64,000 nt of DNA from Melastoma dodecandrum (lineage: Eukaryota > Streptophyta > Magnoliopsida > Myrtales > Melastomataceae): NCBI GenBank assembly GCA_029817715.1, contig JARUPY010000533.1, positions 3,368,001 through 3,432,000 on the forward strand, written 5' to 3'. The notes below the pieces were generated by a model, which was given only the letters and a program-made list of their open reading frames with translations, did no database searches and was not told the DNA's origin. The number at the start of each line of letters is the position of its first letter. Position 1 is the stretch's first letter. The translations under genes were made by a program, and so were the position numbers. Below, piece after piece: positions 29,414-39,437 of this stretch.

Positions 29414-32400
29414 TTATATTCCTTGATTGTGGAAACATGGGAGGATCCTGTTTTGGATAATGGGGAATCATTACCAGTAGGGGAGAGGAAAATAGAAGAT
29501 ATTGGGGCCAGTTTATATGCTCTCAATGGTGAAATAGGAGGAGAGGGCGTAAGAACCATGAAGGTTCTTGGCAATTACAAGAGAAGATTATTGCATATTT
29601 TCGTGGATAGTGGGAGTACACATAATTTCTTGTACTCCAGAATTGTCGGAGAATTAATGTTGTAGTAAAACCCATTACCCCAGTAATTGTGGCGGTAGCA
29701 GATGGCAGAAGCGTACTTTGTAACCGAATGATTCCACATTTGACTTGGGTTATCCAAGGAATGGAGTTCCACGCTGATTTCTATGTGCTGGCTTTAGGGG
29801 GGTGTGAGATGATCTTGGGGGTGAATTGGCTGAGTCGGCTAGGGGACATTACCTGGAACTTTAAATTGTCGACAATGAGATTTTGGTGGAAGGGAGAATT
29901 TGTCATGTTACAGGGAATTTGTGAGCAGGGCAATGATACTCAATTGCATATGGTTAGTGGTGACAGTCTGCAGACTTCCGAAACCTCGAATAATAGCAAT
30001 TGGATGGTTTGTTCCGCGTCTCACTCCATATTCAGCTGTGTTTCTGCTGAGGCGAGTGATACAAAATGGGTGGAGAAGGTTCTGCTAGATTTTCAGGACG
30101 TGTTCTAGGAACCTACTGGGCTACCTCCCTTCAAGGGGCACGATCATTCGATCATGTTGAAAGAGGGTGTCCAAGGGATCAATGTGAGACCGTATAGGCA
30201 TTCTGCAGCCCAAAAGGATGTAATAGAGCGGATGGTGCGAGAGCTATTGGATTCTGGGGTCCTCCGGGACAGCAAAAGCTCTTTTTCATCTCCCATTGTT
30301 TTGGTTAAGAAGAAGGACGGAACTTGGTGAATGTGTATTGACTATCGAGAATTGAATAAGCAAACAGTGAAGGATAAATATCCCATACCCGTTATTGAGG
30401 AGTTGTTGGATGAGTTGCATGGAGCTTCCCATTTTCTCCAAGATAGATCTAAGGACCGGCTATCATCAAATTCATATGGACCCCAAGGATATTCATAAAA
30501 CAGCCTTTCGAACACACGACGGTCACTATGAATTCTTGGTTATGCCATTTGGCTTAACGAATGCCCCAGCAACCTTCCAAAGTCTTATGAATGCTATTTT
30601 CAGGCCCTATTTGAGAAAATTCATTTTAGTATTCTTTGACGATATTCTGGTTTATAGTAGCTCGAGAGAAACTCATTTGCAGCAACTACAGCTAACTTTT
30701 TCCCTGCTTAGGAAGCATACGTTGTTTGCTAAAAGATCCAAATGTGTTTTTGGATGTAAGAGGGTGGAGTACTTGGGCCATTTTATCGATCACAGGAGTG
30801 TCTCAACTGATCCCTCGAAGATTCGAGCAGTGATGGATTGGCCTGTCCCCACTACAGTCAAACAGTTGAGGGGTTTCCTGGTATTGAGTGGCTATTACCG
30901 TCATTTTATTCGTGGTTACGGTGTTATTAGTAGACCTCTAACTGAGTTACTCAAGAAGGATAATTTTCAGTGGTCGGCTGCAGCAACTGCTTCTTTTGTC
31001 AAGCTGAAGGATTTGACTCTGCTCCTGTTCTTGCTCTGCCCGATTTCGCAGAAGTGTTCGTGCTGGAGACCGATGTGTCTGACGTGGGAATTGGGGCTGT
31101 TTTGATGCAGTGAGAGCATCCAATAGCATTTCTCAGTAAGCACTTGTCAGTGCGTCACCAGGCGTTATCTGTGTATGAGAAAGAGTTGTATTCTATCGTT
31201 TATGCGGTGGGCAAATGGAATCACTATTTGATCGGGCGCCATTTTATTATCCGAACTGATCACAAGAGTCTTAATTTCCTCCTAGAGCAGAGGTTGCACA
31301 CCGAAAGTCAGTTCCAATGGCTTTCGAAACTTATGGGTTACGACTATGAAATCTGTTATAAGAAGGGAAGGGATAATGTGGCGGCTGATTCCCTTTCCCG
31401 GGTACAGGGACTTGAGTTGTTGACTTTAGTTGTCGATACTCACGCACCGACTCTTCTGGATGAGATTAAAGAAACTTGGCAGACAGATGCGCAGCTTGCT
31501 GCAATGTTACCTTCACTGCAGACAGGGGATTTGGTTCATCGACACTATCGCTGACATCAGGGTCTTTTGCAGCGTAACTCTCGTATTGTGGTTGGTAAGA
31601 ATTTGGTCGTACGCTCGAAGATTATTAGAATTTTCCATTCCACTGCTGTTGGGGGTCACTCGGGTATATTGGCTACTGAGAAGAGAATTTGCGGCCTGTT
31701 CTTTTGGAAGGGTTTGGCTGGTGATGTTAAGACTTTTGTGAAGAATTGTTGTTCACGTTGCAAGCCTGAGAATGTGGCTTCTCCAGGTTCCTTGCAGCCT
31801 TTGCCTATTCCTAATGGAGCGTGGATGGAAATTTCGATGGATTTTGTGGACGGGTTACCTAAATCGCAGGGCAAGGAGGTGATTTTTGTGGTGGTGGACC
31901 AACTTACTAAGTATGCGCATTTCATTGCTCTGTCTCATCCGTTTACAGCTCAAACGGTGGCTTAGGCGTTTATGGATAACGTTTTTAAGCTTCATGGGTC
32001 GCCTCTTACAATTGTGAATGATCGGGACACTATTTTCTTGAGCCAAGTCTGGCAGCAGCCGTCTAACCCTTCAAGGTGTCGAATTGCACAGGTCATCCGC
32101 TTACCATCCTCAGACAGACGGCCAAACGGAGGTAGTGAATCGATGCTTGGATACGTACTTGAGGTGTATGACAGGTGATTGTCCCTCTAAATGGGCTTCT
32201 TGGTTATCTCTTGCGGAGTGGTGGTATAATTGCAATTTTCATTCTTCAATTCGGATGACACCCTTCGAGGCGCTATACGGGTATTTTCCTCCTGTTCATC
32301 TGCCTTACTTTTCTTCTGGGCAAGTGGTGGCTGCTGTAGATATTACTTTAAGGGACAGGGAAGCTATGCTACAATTACTGCGTTTCCATTTGGCAAGGGC

Positions 32401-32876
32401 TCGGCATCGGATGAAGTAGCTAGCTGATGTGCATCGAACAGAAAGAGAATTTGCTATAGGGGATGTGGTTTATGTCAAGTTACAACCTTATGGACAGTCT
32501 TCTGTAGTTGCTCGCACTAACCAGAAGCTTTCTCCCCTTTATTATGGTCCTTATCGGGTTCAGAATTGGCAAGGTTGCTTATAAGCTTGAGTTGCCGGAG
32601 GGGTCACTTGTTCATCCTACTTTCCACGTTTCGAAATTGCGAGCTGCTGTTGCTGATATGACACGGGTTTCTGCCACTCTTCCAGCTTTCTGCACCAATC
32701 AAATGCGTGTTCCTGTTGCCATTTTGGCAAGGAAGATGGTTAAACGCGGGTCGGTGGCTGCTACGATGGTTTTAGTACAGTGGTCGCATGAGGAGACTTC
32801 GGATGCTACTTGGGAGTTCCTGTATGATTTGCAGAAAAAGTTCCCTACTTGTACACTTGAGGACAAGTGTTCTTAA
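29414..32876 (+). pseudogene. pol: pol of the gypsy element (protease, RT, RNase H, integrase, chromodomain)
   Basis: Domain marks in order: protease IFVDSGSTHNFL (near 29600), RT with [30 protein letters not shown] and FDDILVYS (30430-30660), RNase H from HPIAFLSKHLS to DHKSLNFLLEQ (31114-31290), integrase from HSTAVGGHSG to SSAYHPQTDGQTEVVNR (31640-32140), and a chromodomain-like C-terminus with VLVQWSHEETSDATWEFL (near 32775-32825). The blocks sit in three frames and are split by seven stops including the one at 29411. Several stops are TAG where the family usually has glutamine, as expected from C-to-T decay of methylated CAG sites. No functional polyprotein is encoded. Confidence 0.93.
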
Positions 32877-32888
32877 AAGGGGAGAACT
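32875..32888 (+). other. Polypurine tract of the gypsy element
   Basis: AAAAGGGGAGAACT lies directly before the 3' LTR start TGTTGCG, at the expected place for the plus-strand primer of reverse transcription. Confidence 0.8.
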
Positions 32889-33367
32889 TGTTGCGTGTAG
32901 ATTGCTGAAGATAGCTGGAGTATGGAGTGAAGATCGTAGAGGAGCTGTAGCGGTGAAGGCTGGCTATTATGTTGCTGCTATGCTGCTGAAGTTTGGAAGA
33001 GGAAGCAGATTGTTGCTGTGGGGAACGGGAGCAGCGTTTATAATAGTTAGGGATGATAGGCCATGTATATGTGGGCCGTGTGTGTGTGTGAGGATAAATA
33101 GCCTGAGTTGGGGGAAGCAGTTAGTTAGTTAGTTCGTGGAAGTTGTTAGAAGACAGCAAAGTTGCTGTGGTGTTGTGCCCAAGGCGGTGACGAGTGGAAT
33201 TGTAAATCTAGTGATTGGGCTATCGGAGGTTGGTGTAATTGACGATCCGTGTGTTGATTCTGTTGAATGAGCAATTGTTGCGTTGTTCCTTGTTGTTTGT
33301 GTGGAATTGTTGAACTTTGGCTGTCAAATCGGCTCTACTGCATTTTGTTACTGAATTACACGGATCA
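32889..33367 (+). repeat. 3' LTR of the gypsy element (479 bp)
   Basis: Matches the 5' LTR end to end apart from about 17 substitutions, 14 of them transitions by my count, and the 15-base indel. It is followed by the target duplication CATCG at 33368-33372. Confidence 0.95.
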
Positions 33368-33663
33368 CATCGATGGAGTTGTCAGTGTTTAGGAGACGAG
33401 TTGCTAATGGTCGGGGGAAGATTTACAAAATGGCAAGTTGCTAGTGAGGCGGAGGCGGAGGTGAAGGTGAAGGTGAAGGTGGAGTGAATCCTTGTTTTTT
33501 GTCCGAACATCCTTTTTTTTCTTACCAATTAAAGATTTGCAATTTTAATGATTTAAAAAGAAATGATTCTATTTTAGATTTTACTTCCTGTGTTTTGCAA
33601 CGAGAAATTCTACGTTTAAACAGGAGAGATTGATTTAGAGCGAGGGAGAGGAGAAAGTGAAGG
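33368..33663. other. Gap between the gypsy and hAT elements
   Basis: It holds a short GGTGAA/GGCGGA repeat near 33450-33485 and AT-rich DNA. No gene was recognised. Confidence 0.5.
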
Positions 33664-34542
33664 TAGGAGTGAGCAAAAAGTTCGGAATTCCAAATACCGA
33701 ATCGATTTTTTGTCATTTCGGTATTTGGAATTCGGTATTTGGTATTTGGTTCGGTTTTATATTTCGATTGAAATTGAAATTTGGTTCGGTTTTTGGTGTA
33801 TTTTTTTTAAATTCGGTATTCCAAATTACCGAATTTTTTGTTGGGCATGGGTCTGGATTTTTTATTGGGCCTCGTTACTAAATTATCACTTACCAGCCCA
33901 GTCCACCCACCTAGGGTTCTCTTCGCTTCTATCCACTCCTCTCGACTTCGAGTATCCTCCTCCCCATCTCATCCCTAACTACCATAGCGGGAGTCTCCGT
34001 CTCTCTGACCTTGAGGTGCTTGAGCTCCTGATCGACACTGAGGTAACAAGAAATCGAATCCCACTTCTGATTCCACCTCGAATCCCACCGTCCTTGGTTT
34101 CTCCCATTTAGTTTTTTTTTTGGGTTTCTGGGTATCCACGGCTAGAGCTGTTGAACATGAGCACGTTAAAAGAGGACTCTCCATTATACTTGAACATGAG
34201 CAGGTCACCCTCCTCCAGACGATAGATTTTAACAAAATCTTCCCAGCCTGATTTGAAGAACAGGTCGTCGTCCTATGCAACGAGCATCCATTTTGGGTTT
34301 CGGGGTTTCTGGGTACTATTTTATTTAGCATGCTCCAATCGATACATAGCAATTTTGGGCTATTTATTCGGCCCAATAAAATTTTGGAAGATCCAAATAC
34401 CGAACCGAAATACCGAAATAAATTTCGGTATTTCGGTATTTGAAAGTTTGGAATTCATTTTGGTATTAGGAAGATAAAATTTTAAAACTTCGATATTTGG
34501 TAGTTCGATATTCGGTTCGGTTGAATACAATGCTAACCCCTA
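33664..34542. mobile_element. Non-autonomous hAT-type element carrying gene fragments
   Basis: Bounded by a perfect 8-bp target duplication AGTGAAGG (33656-33663 and 34543-34550), the size typical of hAT. Ends are TAGGAGTGAGCA on the left and, on the opposite strand, TAGGGGTTAGCA on the right. Both ends continue into long AT-rich subterminal repeats built from TTCGGTATTTGG/CCAAATACCGAA units (about 33680-33840 and 34385-34525) that could fold back on each other. The inside (about 33870-34370) is different in composition: a leader-like part with CTAGGGTT and CT-rich DNA, and a B3-domain fragment on the minus strand. No transposase is encoded. Confidence 0.9.
34144..34272 (-). pseudogene. Captured exon fragment of a B3-domain (REM-type) gene
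   Basis: On the minus strand, after an acceptor-like TTGCATAG, the sequence reads FFKSGWEDFVKIYRLEEGDL followed by LMFKYNGESSFNVLMFN. This is the C-terminal half of a plant B3 DNA-binding domain. Only about 43 residues are present, flanked by hAT element sequence, so it is a captured piece and not a gene. Which B3 gene it came from is unknown. Confidence 0.75.
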
Positions 34543-34889
34543 AGTGAAGGTCGTCCGATTCCGAATGGTACGTAATAAAAAATTAAAAGAATATTAAAAA
34601 ACTGATAAATAATTATTTTTTTTTAAGAAGAAAAAGAAACGCAAACACCCACCGGCTTAAGAACTCCGCCGCCGATCGTATTCCCCCCCGTCTTCCCTCC
34701 GACGGCCGATCGCCGCCGCTGGTGAGTGTCCTCCCCTCCTCCCCTCCCCCCGATCCTCGCGATCTCATCATCGGCGAATTAAAGTCAATATTGGCGTTGA
34801 GATTCTTTGTTTTCTGATGGATTCTCCGTGTTTTGGATTTTAATTTTCCTTTTCTTTTTAGTTCGATACGAGGAAGGAGAGTAGGGAAG
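34543..34889 (+). other. Promoter and leader of the Elongin-A-like gene
   Basis: The downstream hAT target duplication is followed by an AT-rich run, then a GC-rich leader with CCGCCG motifs from about 34660. A possible leader splice donor GGTGAGTG lies at 34720-34727. The ATG is at 34890. Confidence 0.5.
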
Positions 34890-36464
34890 ATGAGAGGGTT
34901 TGATGATGATTATGATGATGATTGGGATTCGGCATCCGCTCCTGTGGTTCGGAGGAGAGCCCCGTCATTGGTCGATCTCTGCGTCCGGAAGGCTATCGAT
35001 AACCTGAGGTACCTTGGCGACGTCGGCGAGACCGACGCCGGCCTCCTCCAGAGGATCCTCCCTCACTGCACCGTCGAGCAGTTGATGCACGTCGAGAATT
35101 CCTCCACGGTGAGACCGACCCCGAGGCCATGCTGATTGGTGTTGTTTGGGAATTTTTGCATTGATTTGCTTTCATTGATTTTGTGGATCCTAGGGGCGAG
35201 ACTTAACCCCGATCACTGATAAGTTATGGAAGGGATTCTACCAGAAGCAGTTTGGTTCGGACAGTGCGAATCTAGTTATCGAGAGGATGAAGCAGAAGAA
35301 GGTGGCTTTCAGGTGGAGGCAGCTGTATGAGGTGAAGTTTCATTTCGCTCATCTGTTTAGTTCCGGTGCATCATCTTTGTCTCGTTTGAGTTTCTTCTTT
35401 ATCATATCATTGTTGGAGACTTATCCAACAAACAAAAAGAAGGGGTTAGATGTTAGCCTTATGGTGTAGTTAATAGGGAAGCAGCGATTGACGGTTGTGA
35501 ATATGGGTGTGTGCATCTAGGCTAAACTCAAGGATGTGGAAGAGGCACAGAAGAAGTCCTTCGACAGGATCAAGCAACTTTATAAAAAGGAAGAATCCCG
35601 TAAGTTGTTTCTGTTCAATCTTAGGTCTGTTCCCTTTTAATTCACCACGAGCTTGCTATTTGATCTACCTTGCTCGAGTATGAAGTCCGCGCATGTGCAT
35701 GCTAGGTTAACGCATATGGTAAATCATGGCATATCTCTTTTGTGCATGTTCTAGATGCTGAACTGGGAGATTTGAGTTTCTTGTTCCCATCCTTATGCAA
35801 AATCTTTCAAGCTTGTATGTGGGAGCCCTCACGATTTTTTTTAACTATGAAGGTAAACAGAGCCGACAAGTTCAAATATGCACAAAGGTGCCGCCTGCAA
35901 GCAATAAGAGAAATTGGGGTGGTACGGTTCTCCTATCATTTGCTTCATCGCCTTAGGTGATGATAAAACGCGACATCTCATATGTTTATAAATTTTGATG
36001 TGTAGGCATGAACTCTTGTGTCTCCAATACAAAGAGCAACATACTGAAAAAAGCAAAAGTAGAGTTTCTCAAAAGGTCTTGTATCCCCTTTGTTTCGTCT
36101 CACCGTTGATTCTTAGCTTCTGTTTGTGCAACTTGATTTGCAGTCAATTCTCCCAGTATCCCTCAACTGTTTTTTTTTTTGTTCCTTCTTGTTCCCGAAG
36201 GTTTCATCTTGTTCAGTGCTTTTAAAAATTTTTTGACAGCCCGGAGGTTAGAAATGCAGCGGCCATGAAGAGGAGTGTCGTTCAAAGAAGTTACAAGTAG
36301 GCTCCATCCACGATCTCTCCTTTTATCGATTTCTGCTGGTTACAAGCTCTCATGCCATCGAGCTTTTGTGGTGCAGCATCTCTGCATTGACAAAGCCAAC
36401 CTCATCCTCGGGCCAGAGTTCTGCTTCGGCCTCCAGACCTGCTAAACCTCCTCTTAGGAGATAA
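34890..36464 (+). CDS. Elongin-A-like protein (transcription elongation factor SIII subunit A)
   Basis: Seven exons join in phase: 34890-35108, 35194-35331, 35521-35599, 35853-35918, 36006-36075, 36240-36296, 36377-36464, giving 238 residues. The Elongin A domain spans about residues 25-125 (APSLVDLCVRKAIDNLRYLG, HCTVEQLMHVE, LTPITDKLWKGFYQKQFG). The C-terminal half is basic and low in complexity (KQSRQVQICTKVPPASNKR, SSSGQSSASASRP). In animals Elongin A binds Elongin B/C and RNA polymerase II; plant members are much shorter and little studied. The acidic start FDDDYDDDWD is notable. The last four exons are small and rest on splice signals plus remembered similarity to the Arabidopsis protein, so they are less certain than the first three. 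It opens the block resembling At2g42780-At2g42840. Confidence 0.88.
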
Positions 36465-36501
36465 TCAATTCCTAGCAGCAGCACTGGAGTGGATTTCTGT
36501 G

Positions 36502-36585
36502 CTCTCTCTCGTGGCCTCACTGTCATGCTACCACCTCCTATTCTCTCTCTCTCGTGGCCTCACTGTCATGTTACCACCTCTTATT
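36502..36585 (+). repeat. 42-43 bp tandem repeat in the Elongin-A 3' region
   Basis: Two copies of a unit with CTCTCGTGGCCTCACTGTCATG and ACCACCTC lie at 36502-36542 and 36543-36585, differing at a few bases. Confidence 0.8.
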
Positions 36586-37500
36586 CTTGCGATCTGAGGA
36601 TCGGCCTTTCCTCATTCAGTAACTATCTGTTACTGGCAAGTTGATCGGATCGCATTTACAGATGGTTTGAATTGCTGAGATTATTGTGGAAATGTCATTG
36701 TCTTTTAATGTGCATACAGCTTTTCATATGGTTTTTTCATTAAACAGGACTCAATAATGGATGATCAGCTGACCAATGAGACAAAATCACAAGGAAGCCA
36801 CTGCACGAGATTATGTTCGTTCAGTTATAAACGTATCTGATAGGTTTAACATGATCATGATAATCAGAAGATTGTCCTTTTCCTTCACAGCAGCAACAGA
36901 GTAGTAGATCACGAGCAGCCTTGAGGGAAAGGGGATCTTGTCGGCTGCCTGCTCTCCCACAAATTACTTGCAGATTCTGCATCTTCGATTTCCCGCTCTC
37001 AAGTTCGTCCGATTTGCCCTTGATGGAGCTTGTGGTGTTATCCAACCTGGGTTTCACAACATTCCTACCTGGTTGTGTTGGTCTTGATAGTCTCATCTGG
37101 AGCAAAAGCTCCACGAGGACTCCAATACTTTCACCTGAGCAACACGACAAACCTGGACTTGCTAACCCGTTAAGGTCAATTTTAGTCTTGCCTTCCGCAA
37201 AGTACTCAAACTTGGAAAACTTGTCGCCCATTGTTTGTGGGGATCTGACTTCTGAGGAGAATCATTTTGGACGTTCTCCAGCGTCCAACTTAGCCTCCGT
37301 AAACAGCAAATGCCGATGCTTTCATGATATCCCGATGGACCCCTTTGTGGAACGTTGTTCTCACGTGCTTGACTTGACTGAACTGCACTGTCGAAGCATC
37401 TCCCTTCTTCCGCAGTGCATGACTTCGCCGCCATTCATAGGATATAACCCTTTTAAGCAATTTTCACCGATTACACTCCCCACTTGGAGTGAAGTCACGG
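36586..37500 (-). other. Elongin-A 3' region, then an unrecognised coding-like stretch
   Basis: The first 200 bases are probably 3' UTR. On the minus strand 36821-37231 stays open for 136 codons (GDKFSKFEYFAEGKTKIDL, KARDLL-like end) but matches nothing I know. It lies where the later citrate synthase exons would be expected and shares none of their motifs. Around 37260-37330 short phrases resembling VPQG...DIM of citrate synthase exon 3 can be made out in shifting frames. Confidence 0.35.
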
Positions 37501-37509
37501 TTACTGCCC

Positions 37510-38726
37510 AGTCATACAGCAAAATTGGTAACGGAAAACTCCCAGTCTGACAATTGACTTTCAGAAGGCAAACTTCCATACACTGAAAAGATAAAAACGG
37601 ATTTAAAAAAAATTTACACATATTGATATTATGTCCTACAGGAAAACAATACTGCACTCCTGCAAACACGTTTTGAACTGAAGTTCAAACAAGGACACTT
37701 CAACCCAGTTCGTCATCATTCATAACAATCTGCCGTAATACCAGTACAATACTAGAAACGCACTGAATAGGACAATTTCATGCAAATTCTAAATCCATTT
37801 TCTAAACATCTAATGTAAATTTAAGCTAGCAAAAAGTTAACGGAACATCATCGACAGCCTCTAGATAATAGGAATCGAGAGAAATTTAATGCACCAAATA
37901 TTTACCCCGAGGTTCACTCACTCAAAAGATAAGCCACTTCCACAGCTCTCTGCCAACTCCTCAATGGGATATCCCCTGTATCTAAGTATTCCCTCATCAC
38001 CATCGATGCAACAAATCGATGACTGAACTGGGGCTGTGTTCAAATACCCGGGATCATAAGTCTTGAGGCCCTTGTCATTCTTCCCAGTGCTTATCTGTCA
38101 ATTCCATGAACCAACGGACCAACACAGTTAACGGATAATAAATCCATTACAGAAGATCATCAGACATTAAAAAGGTTCAACATAATTATGTTCTCACTTA
38201 ACATCAACCCCCCCCCCCCCCCAAAAAAAAAAAAGAAAATGGCGATGTTGGATATTAAAATCTTGACGCCACTAGGGAAAGGTTCCCTCGTTATGTTCAG
38301 CCAGACGGTAATACCGTAAACACAAGCGATCAAAGCCAACACTGTATCAAATATCGCAATCCATCAGCCCATCACCTTATCATTGAGTAGGATCGGACTT
38401 CCGATCAGTGACGAGGATTAAAAGGAAGCTCAAAAACAATTAGCCGGAACAAGATATCCGGACATCAGAACAAACAAACTGATACATGCTTGAGATCAGA
38501 GGCCTTGATGGTGCCATGCTCAGACACTGGGAGCTGGTACTTCCTCCCAGTGCGATCGTCGAGGATGGAGAGGGAACCCCTGAGGTTGCTGGGGGGGAGG
38601 GACGGAGGTGGACACGCAGCAGGGCTCGATCAGTCGGTCGGCATCCTCTGGATGGTAGGGGCACAAATGAGACGACAGGAGGGAGAGGCGGGACTGAGCA
38701 GAAACGGCGGAGTCAGGCGCAGGCAT
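37510..38726 (-). pseudogene. CSY3: Peroxisomal citrate synthase, decayed (CSY3 position)
   Basis: Three 5' exons are recognisable. Exon 1 (38486-38726) has the PTS2 peroxisome signal RLSLLSSHL and, after a one-base frame shift near the poly-C run at 38591-38597, ILDDRTGRKYQLPVSEHGT. Exon 2 (about 37929-38094) reads [20 protein letters not shown] and [20 protein letters not shown], then loses a few bases and shifts frame before VEVAYLL. Exon 3 begins at 37582 with YGSLPSESQLSDWEF and soon meets a stop. The catalytic half of the enzyme was not found. In the glyoxylate cycle the intact enzyme condenses acetyl-CoA with oxaloacetate. Position between Elongin A and RLP29 matches CSY3 in Arabidopsis. 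Exon 1 length (241) is one base off phase with exon 2. Confidence 0.88.
38203..38234. repeat. Poly-C/poly-A homopolymer run
   Basis: A run of about 18 C is followed by about 12 A inside the first intron of the citrate synthase pseudogene. Similar runs lie at 59435-59448 (C) and 60650-60669 (G). Such runs are prone to base-calling errors. Confidence 0.8.
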
Positions 38727-39339
38727 GGCAGCTTGGAGTTTACTGGACGGGAGGGAGGTTTATTATAGATCACCTTCTGATAAAGTGGAGAAGTATGAAA
38801 TGATTAAGTGAACCCACCCCCCCCCAATGCAGTTAAATCTACAACTATCTCGGAACAAGGAGGATAAGTCCATCTCACCGTAGTATTCATCGCTCCAGCC
38901 AAACTATATACACCGTTACAGCGCCACTGGAGCACAAAACCAGATGAAACAGCAGCGGCAAAAACGCAAAGCAATAGCAACTTGACAGGCACCGCTGATG
39001 CTGAATATGAAAATGGATAAACCCCACCAGACACTGATAGATGAGCATTACACACCCGAAATGCCGACAACTGGTGGAAAGGATGAAGGCGAGCCTGTCA
39101 GGGTTCATGGCATAGAGCGGCTTAAAAGGACCTTCATAATCCCACCTAATTCAACACCATCGGAACGACGCCGTCATTCCAGGTTAAAAACACTGGGAGG
39201 GAATGACGAGAAGTAACGAGACAGACCAAGTGTCGACTAGGCAAGCTCAGGGTCTTTTAGGGACGAATTACTCGTTCTCTCAGGCTTCCTTGAAATACCT
39301 CCACGGGGAGAAGGCGGAGGAGGGCGATCGGCGGGTTAC
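38727..39339. other. Gap upstream of the citrate synthase pseudogene
   Basis: Short open frames exist on both strands (for example 38998-39216 plus), but none resembles a known family. The stretch could be the 3' part or intron of the orphan exon at 39340-39437. Confidence 0.3.
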
Positions 39340-39437
39340 GGGGAGGGAAAGGAGCCTCGGGCGAGAGATCGAGAAAACGACGACGCTCTGATGAAGGAAG
39401 ACACGGTTGTGGCGCGGCGGAGCAGCTTCGACGCCAT
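39340..39437 (-). CDS. Possible first exon with a mitochondrial-type presequence, gene unknown
   Basis: On the minus strand an ATG at 39435-39437 opens MASKLLRRATTVSSFIRASS and SFSRSLARGSFPS, rich in R and S with no acidic residue. It ends at a possible donor CC/GTAACC. GGCCCA-type motifs lie 130-160 bases upstream (39574-39597), as for many mitochondrial protein genes. I could not find further exons or name the gene; it may be a remnant. Confidence 0.3.

Larger units (their letters stand above)
27817..33367 (+). mobile_element. Ty3/gypsy chromovirus, full length but inactivated
   Basis: Two LTRs (27817-28310 and 32889-33367) start TGTTGCG and end GGATCA, flanked by the 5-bp target duplication CATCG (27812-27816 and 33368-33372). 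Between them lie a tRNA-Met type primer site, gag, then protease, reverse transcriptase, RNase H, integrase and a chromodomain-like C-terminus; the RT-before-integrase order marks gypsy. By eye the LTRs differ at about 17 of 479 aligned bases plus one 15-bp indel, so insertion is fairly young. The pol frame carries stops at 29411, 30106, 30328, 31111, 31552, 31963 and 32417, and frame changes near 29655, 30433, 31012, 32060 and 32565. It therefore cannot move by itself. Confidence 0.97.

Noticed and set aside
33975..34376. 133-codon minus-strand frame inside the hAT element
   Set aside because: The real signal on this strand is the B3 fragment in a different frame; this one reads low-complexity sequence.
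36921..37550. 209-codon plus-strand frame between Elongin A and citrate synthase
   Set aside because: It lies opposite the recognisable start of citrate synthase exon 3 on the minus strand and shows no family resemblance; a shadow frame is likelier.
38203..38234. Poly-C/poly-A run as a structural element
   Set aside because: Long homopolymers at 38.2, 59.4 and 60.6 kb are probably microsatellite noise or base-calling artefacts; no structure depends on them.
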